A stretch of 64,000 nt of DNA from assembly GCF_023822005.2 (NCBI RefSeq), contig NZ_CP098806.1, forward strand, positions 3,410,001-3,474,000, read 5' to 3'. The notes beneath the pieces are model-generated. The model made no database searches, had not been told where the DNA came from, and saw nothing but the letters and a program-made list of their open reading frames with translations. A program made the translations under genes and the position numbers. This stretch comes from Dyadobacter fanqingshengii. GTDB taxonomy: Bacteria; Bacteroidota; Bacteroidia; Cytophagales; Spirosomataceae. This document shows, in pieces, positions 17,899 to 27,256 of the stretch; position 1 is the first letter of the stretch, and each line of letters opens with the position of its first letter.

Positions 17899-19579
17899 CC
17901 AGCTTACTTTTTCTATATCCGTAACTGAAATAAATCACAAGCCCGATCGCGAGCCAGATCACAAAAATCAGCCAATTGGATGATCCTAGCTCTGTCATTA
18001 AATACAGGTTCGTCAAAATCCCGGCAACAGGCAAGATCGAGAAGTTGTGTTTGAAGCTCATCACCGCAAGAATGCACCAGGTGATCCAGAAAATGATCGT
18101 TAACAGCTTATGTTCAACGATTTCCATTGCAGACATTCCTATCCATTCGTCAACAACACTTTGTCCGTAAATACTCAATCCGGCAATGGCAACGATCAGC
18201 AAAGCACCCACCAGATATTTCCCATTTAGATAAGGAACGCGGAATTTGGATTGAGCTGAAATGCCCGTGTGATCCAGATAAAGCACGCCGCCACAAACCA
18301 GGATAAAAGCAAAAAATGTCCCGACACTCGTCAGATCCACAAAGAAATCCATCTTGAAAAACAATGCGGGAATGCCTACTACAAAGCCCGTAACAATGGT
18401 TGCGAATGATGGGGTTTGATATTTGGGGTGGATTTTTGAGAATTTTTTCCAAAGCAAACCGTCGCGGCTCATGGTCATCCAGATGCGCGGCTGGCCCAAT
18501 TGATAAACGAGCAATGCACTTGTAATAGCAATAACAGAACTCACAGAAATGACGCCTGCCATAAAATCAAGGCCATTTTTTTCAAAAACAAATGCCAGTG
18601 GATCGCTCACTTTCAGCTCTGTATAATTGACCATTCCGGTGAGCACCAATGTGATCAGAACATATAAAACTGTACAAATAATCAGACAGTAAATCATGGC
18701 TTTGGGCATGTCGCGTTGTGGATTTTTACATTCCTCAGCGGTGGTCGATATGGAGTCAAACCCGATGAATGCGAAGAAAACGGAGGCGACCCCGCCCATA
18801 ACGCCTTTAATGCCATTGGGTGCGAATGGCGACCAGTTTTCGGGTTTAACATAAAATGCCCCGGCAAAAATCACCAGTAAAACAACCCCGATTTTCAGTA
18901 CCACCATGATGTTGCTCGCAGTTCGCGACTCCCGGATCCCGATATAAACCAGGGCCGTTATCAATAATGTTACCAATCCCGCAGGAAGGTTTAGCATAAT
19001 ATGAAAGTCGCCGATCACGGGAGATTGTTCGTAAGCAGCAGCTGCAAATCGCTCGTATGTGCTCATTTCTGCGGCTCCCGCGCTTTGCAATTTGGCGAAT
19101 GCATCAGAAGCCGTTTCGTGGTTGACGGTGAGCCAGCCGGGCAGTACAATGCCGAAACCTTTCAGCATTCCCGTAAAATATTCTGACCACGAAATGGCAA
19201 CGACCATGTTGGAGACTGCGTATTCCAAAATCAATGACCAGCCAATGATCCACGCAAATAATTCACCAAAGGCTACATAAGCATACGTGTATGCACTACC
19301 GGAGACGGGCACGGTGCTTGCGAACTGCGCGTAAGACAAAGCCGTAAAAACGCACGCTATGGCCGTAAAAATGAATAATAACGATACAGCCGGACCACCA
19401 TTATAACTTGCAACTCCGATCGTACTGAAGATCCCTGCTCCCACAATGGCCGCTATTCCGAGAGAAACCAGGTCCCTGACTCCGAGTATTTTGGCTAACC
19501 CGCCATTTTCCGCAGAATTGGCATCTCTAAGGATTTGATCAACTGTTTTTTTACGAAAGAGAGAAGAATTTTGTTTCAT
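17882..19579 (-). CDS. APC-family amino acid permease
   Basis: 565-residue membrane protein with about 12-14 spans. The first span carries the APC signature GIAAIVGAGIFSTIGVAS. A second conserved block, FFAFIGFDSISTTAEECKNP, is typical of the cationic amino acid/YfnA-type branch. It imports or exchanges amino acids at the inner membrane. The exact amino acid is not readable. Its 3' end overlaps the 3' end of the histidine kinase gene, and there is no terminator between them. Confidence 0.92.
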   Translation of the reverse strand: MKQNSSLFRKKTVDQILRDANSAENGGLAKILGVRDLVSLGIAAIVGAGIFSTIGVASYNGGPAVSLLFIFTAIACVFTALSYAQFASTVPVSGSAYTYAYVAFGELFAWIIGWSLILEYAVSNMVVAISWSEYFTGMLKGFGIVLPGWLTVNHETASDAFAKLQSAGAAEMSTYERFAAAAYEQSPVIGDFHIMLNLPAGLVTLLITALVYIGIRESRTASNIMVVLKIGVVLLVIFAGAFYVKPENWSPFAPNGIKGVMGGVASVFFAFIGFDSISTTAEECKNPQRDMPKAMIYCLIICTVLYVLITLVLTGMVNYTELKVSDPLAFVFEKNGLDFMAGVISVSSVIAITSALLVYQLGQPRIWMTMSRDGLLWKKFSKIHPKYQTPSFATIVTGFVVGIPALFFKMDFFVDLTSVGTFFAFILVCGGVLYLDHTGISAQSKFRVPYLNGKYLVGALLIVAIAGLSIYGQSVVDEWIGMSAMEIVEHKLLTIIFWITWCILAVMSFKHNFSILPVAGILTNLYLMTELGSSNWLIFVIWLAIGLVIYFSYGYRKSKLAKSTV

Positions 19580-19786
19580 GCAGGAGCTGATTTGGCAAAG
19601 TCTCAGTATGTAATAAGTTGGCTAAAATAACGATATTCTCAACGCATCTACCCAACTGTTGATATTTTGTTCAATAAATCACAAATTTTCCGTAGAAAAT
19701 TCTTCTGGGTGAAATCAAACGGGAAAACAATGTGTTTGAGACCATATAATTACTTAATTTTCCGACTGGCAACCCCACCACATTCC

Positions 19787-20572
19787 ATGAAAAAAATCAC
19801 TACGCTACTTGTCCTTATGCTGCTTTCTGCCAGGATGTTGGACGCTCAGGACATTAAAGCTTACACTACGGCGCAGGCGCATTCCCACAATGATTATGAA
19901 AGAAAAGGCGCTTTCCAGGACGCTTACGATCAGCAGTTCGGCTCCCTCGAAGCGGACCTTTTTCTGGTAAATGACACACTGTTCGTGGCGCATAACCTGA
20001 AAGAAATCAGCTCAAAAAGAACATTAAATTCGCTTTACATTCAGCCGATCCTGGCAAGCGTCGAGAAGAACGGCGGGAGCATTTATTCACAAAAGGACGT
20101 TCCGCTTCAATTTCTGATCGACCTGAAAACCGGGGCGGCGGAGACACTCGCTGCATTGGTCAAAGAACTGGAACCGCATAAGCATATTTTCGCGCCAGCC
20201 GGGACGATCATGATTGTAGTAAGTGGCAACACGCCAGATCCCACCCATTTTGAAAAATATCCCGACTTCATTTTTTTCGATGGCCGGCCAGAGATCACTT
20301 ACACGCCCGATCAGCTCAAACGTGTAGGCCTGATCAGTCAGGGATTTGGTAAATACTCAAAATGGAACGGCGAAGGCCCTTTGCCCGAAAAGGAAAAGAA
20401 GACGATCCAGAAAGTGATCAAGCAAACGCATGACCTTGGCAAAAAAATGAGGTTGTGGGCTACGCCAGACAACATTAACTCCTGGAAGATCATGATGTCC
20501 CTCGGTGTGGATTATCTGAACACCGACAAAGTGAAGGAAATGGGCGATTATCTGAGAACTGCGCCGCGCTAG
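19787..20572 (+). CDS. Secreted glycerophosphodiester phosphodiesterase-like (PLC-like) protein
   Basis: 261 residues from the ATG at 19787, which gives a signal peptide MKKITTLLVLMLLSARMLDAQ. A longer frame from 19667 would hide it. The mature start has AHSHNDYERKGAF and then SLEADLFLVNDTLFVAHN, the His, Glu/Asp and His pattern of PLC-like TIM-barrel phosphodiesterases, and ends with a strand NTDKVKEM. It probably cleaves a phosphodiester in the periplasm, but the substrate is unproven. The classical GDPD motif is only partly kept. Confidence 0.8.
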   Translation: MKKITTLLVLMLLSARMLDAQDIKAYTTAQAHSHNDYERKGAFQDAYDQQFGSLEADLFLVNDTLFVAHNLKEISSKRTLNSLYIQPILASVEKNGGSIYSQKDVPLQFLIDLKTGAAETLAALVKELEPHKHIFAPAGTIMIVVSGNTPDPTHFEKYPDFIFFDGRPEITYTPDQLKRVGLISQGFGKYSKWNGEGPLPEKEKKTIQKVIKQTHDLGKKMRLWATPDNINSWKIMMSLGVDYLNTDKVKEMGDYLRTAPR

Positions 20573-20631
20573 CAATTCCGGGTAAATTTTAAAATGCTTT
20601 TACATTTTTCAATGTTATAACCTGTCCTCCC

Positions 20632-21996
20632 ATGTCATCCGAACAAAACGCGTCCCACGGCGCTTCGGCACCCGCCGCTGCGCTCAAAAAAGTTTTGAAA
20701 CCAATACATCTTTGGGCGATCGCCGTGGGGCTGGTGATTTCCGGTGAATATTTCGGATGGAATTATGGCTGGGGCGTTTCAGGCACGATAGGATTTCTTA
20801 TAGCGACGCTGCTGGTGACACTGATGTATGTCACTTTTATTTTCAGTTTCACAGAGCTTACCACTTCAATTCCGCAAGCGGGCGGACCATTTTCATACGC
20901 TCAGCGCGCTTTTGGCTGGTTTGGGGGGCTCATTGCCGGCTATGCTACACTCGTTGAATTTTTGGTAACACCACCGGCTATTGCCTTTGCGCTGGGCAGT
21001 TACTCCCATTTTCTTTATCCTTCACTGGAAGTGCTGGATGTTGCTTTTGCGTGTTATGTGATTTTTATATTAATTAATCTGCTGGGCATCAAGGAATCTG
21101 CAATGTTCTCACTTGTGGTAACATTGCTGGCTGTTGGAGAGCTGCTTATTTATATCGGAATTGTTGCGCCGCATTTTTCGTACGAAACCTTTGTAACCGA
21201 GCCTATGCCATTCGGCTGGCCCGGTGTTTTCGCCGCATTACCATTTGCAATCTGGTTTTATCTGGCCATTGAAGGCGTTGCCATGGTGGCCGAAGAAGTG
21301 GAGGATCCCAAACGGACCATTTCACGGGGATACATTTACGGGATCTTAACGTTGGTTGTGCTGGCACTTGCCGTCATGATTTTTACCGGCGGCGTGGCAC
21401 ACTGGCGGCTTTTAAGTGAGATTGATTATCCCCTGCCAGCTGCGCTCGGCATCGTCCTGGGACGAGATAACAGCCTTACCCAGCTGTTCGCCAGCCTGGG
21501 ATTGTTCGGACTGATTGCTTCTTTTCACGGAACGATCATCGGTTATTCGCGACAAATTTATGCGCTGGCCAGGGCCGGTTTGCTGCCTTCATTTTTAGGA
21601 AATGTGAATAGCCGATTCCAAACGCCGCACTGGGCGCTGATCGGCGGAGGAATTGTCGGTTGCGTTGCATTAAAACTGGGCACCACAGACCAGGTTATCA
21701 TTCTCGCCGCATTGGGAGCGGTTGTCATGTACATGATCAGTATGGTCGCCCTTTTTGAGCTTCGCCGCAAAGAGCCCGGCCTCGAACGCCCCTTTACCGT
21801 CCCAGTCTACCCCTACTTTCCACTCATAGCGCTCATCTTATCGACCGTCTGCCTCATTGCGATCGTCTATTACAACATCATGCTAAGCGTCTGGTTCTTT
21901 GCTGGCCTTATATTAGTTACCATACTCTACATGGCAACCGGCAGGCACAAAGTCACCGGGGACAACGAGATCACGGCAGGCAACGCAAAAGTATAA
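20632..21996 (+). CDS. eat: Ethanolamine permease-like APC transporter
   Basis: 454 residues with about 12 membrane spans. The opening LKPIHLWAIAVGLVISGEYF, followed by GWNYGWGVSGTIGFL, and the block IPQAGGPFSYAQRAFGWFGG are characteristic of the ethanolamine permease branch of the APC family. EGVAMVAEEVEDPKRTISRG marks the later conserved loop. It would take up ethanolamine or a similar small amine. No ethanolamine ammonia-lyase genes are visible here. A neighbouring GDPD-like enzyme could release head-group alcohols, so a link to lipid head-group use is possible but inferred. Confidence 0.85.
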   Translation: MSSEQNASHGASAPAAALKKVLKPIHLWAIAVGLVISGEYFGWNYGWGVSGTIGFLIATLLVTLMYVTFIFSFTELTTSIPQAGGPFSYAQRAFGWFGGLIAGYATLVEFLVTPPAIAFALGSYSHFLYPSLEVLDVAFACYVIFILINLLGIKESAMFSLVVTLLAVGELLIYIGIVAPHFSYETFVTEPMPFGWPGVFAALPFAIWFYLAIEGVAMVAEEVEDPKRTISRGYIYGILTLVVLALAVMIFTGGVAHWRLLSEIDYPLPAALGIVLGRDNSLTQLFASLGLFGLIASFHGTIIGYSRQIYALARAGLLPSFLGNVNSRFQTPHWALIGGGIVGCVALKLGTTDQVIILAALGAVVMYMISMVALFELRRKEPGLERPFTVPVYPYFPLIALILSTVCLIAIVYYNIMLSVWFFAGLILVTILYMATGRHKVTGDNEITAGNAKV

Positions 21997-22187
21997 CGCC
22001 GAGATAGTTTCTACCGGTTACTAAATTGTTTTTTAAAAAATGGTCTTAATTCCCAACTAATTCGTACATTAATCTGAATTTTTTACTCAACGATAAGCTG
22101 AAATTTGCAACTTTTGAAAACACTAACATTGTCCCTGTTCGCCAACCCTGATTTTTCAGAGCATGGGATCGAATTTTAAAATCCAGA

Positions 22188-22922
22188 ATGAATATTTTAA
22201 TTGTTGAGGACGACCTAATTGTAGCAAAACATCTTCAATATTTACTCAACGGCTTCGGCTATGACGCAAATGACGTGGCAACGGATTACAGCACGGCTGT
22301 CGAACTGCTCAATAGCAAGGTTTTCCATCTTGCCGTTTTGGATATTAGCCTGAATGGTTACCAAACCGGGATCGATCTGGCACATCATATCCGCGAAAAT
22401 TTCAAGATTCCTTTTCTCTTTCTTTCCAGTCATGAAGACATTGCAATCGTAAATGCGGCCTTGCAGGCATCTCCGCACGCTTTCCTTCAAAAGCCTTGCC
22501 AAAAAATCACGGTATATACGGCGGTTAAGCTGGCTTTGAAAAATTATCGTCTTGCCGCTTTGGCGGGAGAATCCGATCAGGAGGATAAACAAGATTCCAC
22601 TGTTATCAAAGATGCGCTCTTCATCAAAGAAAAGCATATGTTTACCAAAATCCTGCTGGCGGACATCCTTTACATTCGCAGTGACGACAATTATCTGGAA
22701 CTGCATACCAAGAAAAAGAAGTACACCATCCGCGAAACATTGAAAAATATGCTTCAGCAACTTCCGGCTAATTACTTCTTCCGGGTTCACAAGTCATTTA
22801 TCATCAATCTCAATGCCATAACATCGATCAATTACATTCATGTGATGATCAATGAAATTGAAATTCCGATCACAAATGACAACCGGAATGAACTCCTGAG
22901 CCGGGTCAAAACTTTTTCGTGA
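22188..22922 (+). CDS. LytTR-family response regulator
   Basis: 244 residues. The receiver domain at 1-120 has acidic residues EDD at 7-9, phospho-acceptor Asp52 in LDISLNG and Lys in LQKPCQ. The C-terminal LytTR DNA-binding domain has the motifs ILYIRSDDNYLELHTKKKKY and FFRVHKSFIINL. Such regulators usually pair with a membrane 2TM or 7TM histidine kinase, but none is next to it, so it is an orphan in this window. An 80-base leader rich in A and T precedes it. Confidence 0.92.
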   Translation: MNILIVEDDLIVAKHLQYLLNGFGYDANDVATDYSTAVELLNSKVFHLAVLDISLNGYQTGIDLAHHIRENFKIPFLFLSSHEDIAIVNAALQASPHAFLQKPCQKITVYTAVKLALKNYRLAALAGESDQEDKQDSTVIKDALFIKEKHMFTKILLADILYIRSDDNYLELHTKKKKYTIRETLKNMLQQLPANYFFRVHKSFIINLNAITSINYIHVMINEIEIPITNDNRNELLSRVKTFS

Positions 22923-23274
22923 AAAGCACCTAAAGAACTTTAAACCAGACACTCCCATTTCCAACATTCACCCCGGAAATTGGTTATTTCACCACATTAT
23001 TTTGTCTGTCATCCAACTACGAATTATTATTACAGCACGTAAAATCCTCTTCTATTTTAAAACAGTGTTCTTGTGATAGCTGCCTGAGCTTCAACATTTA
23101 AAGAAAAAAAATTAGAAGCTCAGGCATCCATTTCAATCCCAGGGACGTAAATACTATAAAATGATTTATTTGCATAAATCCGAGTTTTATACACACAGAT
23201 ATTAACCATACCAGACCTAGACTAAATCATTACCATTAGTACTTTTTTATTTTAATATCGTTGAGAATAATTAG
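22923..23274. other. Non-coding gap with a strong hairpin
   Basis: About 350 bases between the LytTR gene and the terminator at 23275, without a credible reading frame. The only clear structure is a perfect 12-base inverted repeat, TGCCTGAGCTTC at 23081-23092 and its complement at 23115-23126, with a 22-base A-rich loop. It could be part of a long 3' UTR or an independent small RNA ending at the terminator. Confidence 0.5.
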
Positions 23275-23312
23275 ACATCCCCGGGATACATTCCCTGGGA
23301 TGTTTTGTTTTT
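23275..23312 (+). terminator. Intrinsic terminator before the NamZ-type gene
   Basis: Stem ACATCCC-C-GGG / CCC-T-GGGATGT with one mismatch and a 7-base loop, followed by TTTTGTTTTT. It would stop plus-strand transcription from the LytTR region before the convergent gene. Confidence 0.65.
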
Positions 23313-24576
23313 AATAGAGCAGATATTTCTTGCGCATATCTTTATAATCTCCCAAGCCGGGCTCCCAGCTTTTCCTGATCTCTTCTTCGGAAGCACCCGC
23401 AATGATCTGTTTTTTCAGATTTTCCGTGCCCGCCAGTTTATCAAAGCTTCCCATTTGCTTGCTCTGGCTCATATCAAAGAATTTGGCCTTGTCGGGATAT
23501 GCTCGATACATTTCTATGATCCAGTTCAAATGCAGTTTTTCAGATTTTTGAAGTTTTGAAATATCATATTTCCGAAGGTCAATGCCGTAACAATCCTCAT
23601 TCATGTGCAATGGCGTTTCGCTCATTCCTTTGATGCTTTTTGGCGTGAAAACGAAATCAAATTTTCCTTTGAGCAAAGGCGCACCAAGCACCGTAAACGG
23701 CATATAAGTGCCTCGCCCCTGGCTCACAATCGTGCCTTCAAACATGCATATATGCGGGTAAAGCATCACAGATTGTTGCGTATTCAGGTTGGGTGAAGGC
23801 ATAACAGGCAATGTATAAGGCGTCTTGTGGTTATAGTTTGCCACTTTGACGATCTTCAATTTGCATTGCATTTTATTGGGCAGCCAGCCTTCGCCATTAA
23901 TCATCTGCGCAAATTCTGCGATGGTCAAACCGTGTGCGATGGGGATTTTATACATGCCGATGCCTGAGCGCAAATGGTCTTCCAGGATAGGTCCGTCCAC
24001 CAAAAACCCGTTCGGATTGGGGCGATCCAGGATCAGCATTTCCTTGTTGTTTTCCGCACAGGCCTCCATTACATGCCCTAATGTGTTAATGTACGTGTAG
24101 AAACGCGCCCCAACATCCTGAATATCAAATATCATCAGATCAATGCCTGCCATTTGCTCCTTGGATGGCTTTTTTTGTTTGCCGTAAAGTGAAATGGCCG
24201 GGATGCCCGTTTTTGGATCAACACTGTCGCTTACTTTATCGCCATTGCTGGCGGTCCCGCGGAACCCGTGTTCAGGGCCAAAGATCATTACAATGTTCAC
24301 TCCCAGCGCAACCAGACTATCGACGATCGGCGCTTTACCAATAATGGACGTCTGATTCACCAGAATCCCGATCTTCTTCCCTTTCAGATAATCCAGATAT
24401 TCCGAAACCTGATCCGCACCCGTCACCGGCAACTTGGCCGGCGCTATTGTGTTTTTGCCGACATTCAGGGAATCGCCCTCGGTTATTGCGGGATTTTTTT
24501 GCGAGGAGGAATTAACGCAATTGCTGAACAGGCAAATGCACAGTGTGAGGTTTACTAATGTGGAAAATGGTTTCAT
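23311..24576 (-). CDS. DUF1343 lipoprotein, NamZ-type exo-beta-N-acetylmuramidase
   Basis: 421 residues from the ATG at 24576, which gives a lipoprotein signal MKPFSTLVNLTLCICLFSNC with lipobox Cys20. A frame open to 24618 would overlap the upstream gene. The domain opens with KKIGILVNQTSIIG and contains FGPEHGFRG, IFDIQDVGARFYTYINTLG and DRPNPNG, all typical of DUF1343. The family includes NamZ of Tannerella, which releases N-acetylmuramic acid from peptidoglycan chain ends. It is probably periplasmic and active in cell wall turnover. It follows the radical SAM gene by 16 bases. Confidence 0.88.
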   Translation of the reverse strand: MKPFSTLVNLTLCICLFSNCVNSSSQKNPAITEGDSLNVGKNTIAPAKLPVTGADQVSEYLDYLKGKKIGILVNQTSIIGKAPIVDSLVALGVNIVMIFGPEHGFRGTASNGDKVSDSVDPKTGIPAISLYGKQKKPSKEQMAGIDLMIFDIQDVGARFYTYINTLGHVMEACAENNKEMLILDRPNPNGFLVDGPILEDHLRSGIGMYKIPIAHGLTIAEFAQMINGEGWLPNKMQCKLKIVKVANYNHKTPYTLPVMPSPNLNTQQSVMLYPHICMFEGTIVSQGRGTYMPFTVLGAPLLKGKFDFVFTPKSIKGMSETPLHMNEDCYGIDLRKYDISKLQKSEKLHLNWIIEMYRAYPDKAKFFDMSQSKQMGSFDKLAGTENLKKQIIAGASEEEIRKSWEPGLGDYKDMRKKYLLY

Positions 24577-24592
24577 TGGATTTAGGATTGAT

Positions 24593-25645
24593 TTAAAATA
24601 AACGCATTTGCCCGGCACGCATAAATTGGGTTGTATCGAGTGCGGGCAGCGCTACATCTTTAAAATATTTGCGGCAGGCATGCGCGTGCAGTTGCCTGAT
24701 GTTCTCTGCGAAATTCCCCTCTCCCACCATTCTGTATCCAAAACGCGAGTCGTTCAGATTTCCGCCGTGGCATTCTGCAATCTGGTTCAGCACTTTTGCG
24801 GCCCGGTCGGGGAAATGGTGATGGATCCATTCTTCAAACAAAGTGGAAATTGCACCATTGAGTCTCACAACCGTATAATTGGCCCATAAAGCTCCGTTTT
24901 CAGCCGCTGCCTGCACAATGGCTGGAATTTCGTGATCATTTAACCCTGGAATTATGGGAGCCGTCATTACGCCCATAGGCACGCCCGCGTCATGCATTGC
25001 CTTTACGACCTGCAATCTTCGTTGTCCCGTGACAGTCCGTGGTTCGAGCGCACTGCGAAGGTCCTCATTTAAAGATGTGATGGAAATGGCTCCATGCACG
25101 AGATTCAGCTTGGCAAGCTTTTCGAGCACATCCAAATCCCTCAGCACCAAAGCATTTTTGGTCAAAACACTTACCGGGTTCCGATAGCGCAGACAAATTT
25201 CGAGCATTTGCCTCGTCAGTCTGTATTTCTTTTCCCCTGGCTGATAACAATCAGTGTTTCCAGAAAAATGAATGACCCTAGGCTCCCAGTTTTTTGAATT
25301 AAAAAGTTTTTCAAGCAACTGCGGAGCATTTTTCTTGACAACGATCTTCGTCTCAAAATCCAGGCCGGCAGAATATCCCCAATATTCATGGGAATTGCGC
25401 GCATAACAATAAATGCAACCGTGTTCGCAGCCCCGGTAAGGGTTAATCGAGTGAAAATGACCCAGATCCGGACTATCCGTGACGCTGAGCAATGTTTTGG
25501 AATGTTCCTCGATAAACTGCGTTTTCGGATTTACAGCCGGTTCTTCCCATTGCTGCCAATCCTCCGATGTGTATTCTATTTCATGCTTAAAAAATCTGTT
25601 GCGGGTGTTGATAGCAGCCCCACGGCCACGAGCCCTGTTGTCCAT
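24593..25645 (-). CDS. PA0069-family radical SAM protein (SplB-like)
   Basis: 350 residues with the radical SAM cluster motif CEHGCIYC (Cys73, Cys77, Cys80) in the context INPYRGCEHGCIYCYARN, a hallmark of the PA0069/SplB-like group. FSGNTDCYQPGEKKYRLTR and SVLTKNALVLRDLD follow. The fold binds a 4Fe-4S cluster and S-adenosylmethionine, but the reaction is unknown. It is cytosolic. It lies between the M42 peptidase and the muramidase gene on the same strand, without a clear functional link. Confidence 0.9.
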   Translation of the reverse strand: MDNRARGRGAAINTRNRFFKHEIEYTSEDWQQWEEPAVNPKTQFIEEHSKTLLSVTDSPDLGHFHSINPYRGCEHGCIYCYARNSHEYWGYSAGLDFETKIVVKKNAPQLLEKLFNSKNWEPRVIHFSGNTDCYQPGEKKYRLTRQMLEICLRYRNPVSVLTKNALVLRDLDVLEKLAKLNLVHGAISITSLNEDLRSALEPRTVTGQRRLQVVKAMHDAGVPMGVMTAPIIPGLNDHEIPAIVQAAAENGALWANYTVVRLNGAISTLFEEWIHHHFPDRAAKVLNQIAECHGGNLNDSRFGYRMVGEGNFAENIRQLHAHACRKYFKDVALPALDTTQFMRAGQMRLF

Positions 25646-25702
25646 TGTTTGTTGATGATTGCATGTTGATGAAGTGTTAAGTTGTTGGTGTGTGTTATAA
25701 AA

Positions 25703-26773
25703 TTACTTTATATACCGAAAGTCCTCGTCTCCTTTCAAAGACAGCAAGACATCATACATGAGTTGGATTACGTTTTTGACATCCTCTTTATGAACCATTT
25801 CCACGGTCGTATGCATGTATTTCAGTGGAAGGGAAATCAATGCCGAGGCGATGCCTTCGGTTGAGTAAGCAAATGAGTCCGTGTCTGTTCCCGTTGAACG
25901 GCTTACTGCCTGGCGCTGGAACGGGATCTTTTTCTCATCGGCAATGCGGATGAGCAGGTCGCGTACATTGTTCTGCACAGCCGGCCCGTAGCAGATAACC
26001 GGTCCGCCACCACTTTTCAGGTCGCCTTGCTCCTTCTTGTTGTACATCGGCGACTGCGTATCGTGCGTAACGTCCGTAACAATGGCCAGATTTGGTTTCA
26101 AACGGCGCGAGATCATTTCCGCGCCGCGCAGGCCAATTTCCTCCTGCACCGCATTCACAACATATAATGTAAAGGGCAACCGCACATTGTTCTCATGCAG
26201 CATACGCGCCACCTCGGCGATCATAAAACCGCCCATTCTGTTGTCCAGCGCGCGTCCGAGGTAATATTTTTCATTCAGCTCGTCGAGTCCGTCTGCAAAT
26301 GTGGCAACCGTTCCTACATGAATGCCCATTTCCAGCACTTCGTCTTTTTTAGACGCGCCGACATCGATAAACAATTCATGAACCTTAGGCACCTGATCCT
26401 TTGCGATATCCCGAACGTGTATTGCGGGCCAGCCGAAAACGCCTTTTACAACGCCTTTCGCTGTGTGTAAATTCACCCGCATGGAAGGCGCAATGATCGC
26501 ATCCGAACCTCCGTTGCGGCGTACGTGAATGTAACCGTCGTCGGTAATGTAGTTGACAAACCACGAAATTTCATCGGAATGTGCTTCAATTACAACCTTG
26601 TAATCCTGGCCTCCGCCAATCACCCCGACAGCCGTTCCGTAGACGTCTATAATAGTCTCTTCAATGTAAGGCTTTATGTAGTCCAGCCATATTTGCTGAC
26701 CGCTTGCTTCAAACCCGGTCGGCGATGCATTGTTCAGGTATTTATAAAGAAATTCTCTGCTTTGATCTGACAT
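25703..26773 (-). CDS. M42-family metallo-aminopeptidase (glutamyl aminopeptidase-like)
   Basis: 356 residues of the M42/FrvX family. Metal ligands are visible in VIEAHSDEISWFV, RALDNRMGGFM, EEIGLRGAEM (catalytic Glu) and IVTDVTHDTQSP, with the late His in KYMHTTVEMVHKED. These are large tetrahedral cytosolic aminopeptidases with a dimetal centre. It belongs to a run of minus-strand genes, 57 bases upstream of the radical SAM gene and 56 bases downstream of the small HEXXH gene. Confidence 0.93.
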   Translation of the reverse strand: MSDQSREFLYKYLNNASPTGFEASGQQIWLDYIKPYIEETIIDVYGTAVGVIGGGQDYKVVIEAHSDEISWFVNYITDDGYIHVRRNGGSDAIIAPSMRVNLHTAKGVVKGVFGWPAIHVRDIAKDQVPKVHELFIDVGASKKDEVLEMGIHVGTVATFADGLDELNEKYYLGRALDNRMGGFMIAEVARMLHENNVRLPFTLYVVNAVQEEIGLRGAEMISRRLKPNLAIVTDVTHDTQSPMYNKKEQGDLKSGGGPVICYGPAVQNNVRDLLIRIADEKKIPFQRQAVSRSTGTDTDSFAYSTEGIASALISLPLKYMHTTVEMVHKEDVKNVIQLMYDVLLSLKGDEDFRYIK

Positions 26774-26829
26774 ATTTTATCAAAATTACTTACTGAAATG
26801 CTGTTGAATAACGCCGTTTCTGGCGCAAA

Positions 26830-27159
26830 CTATTGTCTTAAATAGCCCCAAAAGGCCCATAATCGCCGTTTTTTGAGATAATCCAAATCTCCCTGATGCT
26901 GATATGCTTCGCGCTCGAACGAAATGTGGAGATAGGCGAGATAATGTTTTTTGTACTGGATCAGGCGGACTAAATATTCGGCAAAATACCAAATATAAAA
27001 GACAATCAAACCCAATTCAAGCTGTTGTCGCAAATGGATTTGCTCGTGGTTGATCAGGAAGCGGCTGCAAGGTTTTTTTCTTACTAAAATGAAGGGAAAC
27101 AACGCCATGCCCTCCACCCGAAGGAAGGAAACACTCAATAAGATCCCTTTGAATTTCAT
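26830..27159 (-). CDS. Small membrane-associated HEXXH protein, possible metallopeptidase-like
   Basis: 109 residues from the ATG at 27159. The frame stays open to a TTG at 27228, but that would run into the greA terminator hairpin, so the short form is preferred. A hydrophobic start (LLSVSFLRVEGMALFPFILV) precedes NHEQIHLRQQ (HEXXH at 38-42). A membrane-like helix LGLIVFYIWYFAEYLV and a Glu-containing segment SFEREAYQHQGD (possible third ligand) follow. It resembles short Bacteroidota proteins with an M56/M48-like zinc site, but is too small for a classical protease. The function is unknown. Confidence 0.75.
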   Translation of the reverse strand: MKFKGILLSVSFLRVEGMALFPFILVRKKPCSRFLINHEQIHLRQQLELGLIVFYIWYFAEYLVRLIQYKKHYLAYLHISFEREAYQHQGDLDYLKKRRLWAFWGYLRQ

Positions 27160-27187
27160 AGCGGCTATTCCTGATCCAAACCAATTT

Positions 27188-27236
27188 AAAACAAAAATGT
27201 TGGATTGCGAATGGTCAACATTCTGCAATCCAACAT
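27188..27236 (-). terminator. Intrinsic terminator of greA
   Basis: Perfect 12-base arms (27197-27208 and 27225-27236, GCAATCCAACAT and complement) extended inward by GAATG/CATTC with a one-base bulge and the 5-base loop. On the minus strand it is followed by TTTTTGTTTT. It begins 21 bases after the greA stop. Confidence 0.85.
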
Positions 27237-27256
27237 CCTATTTATGCCTTGCGAAA

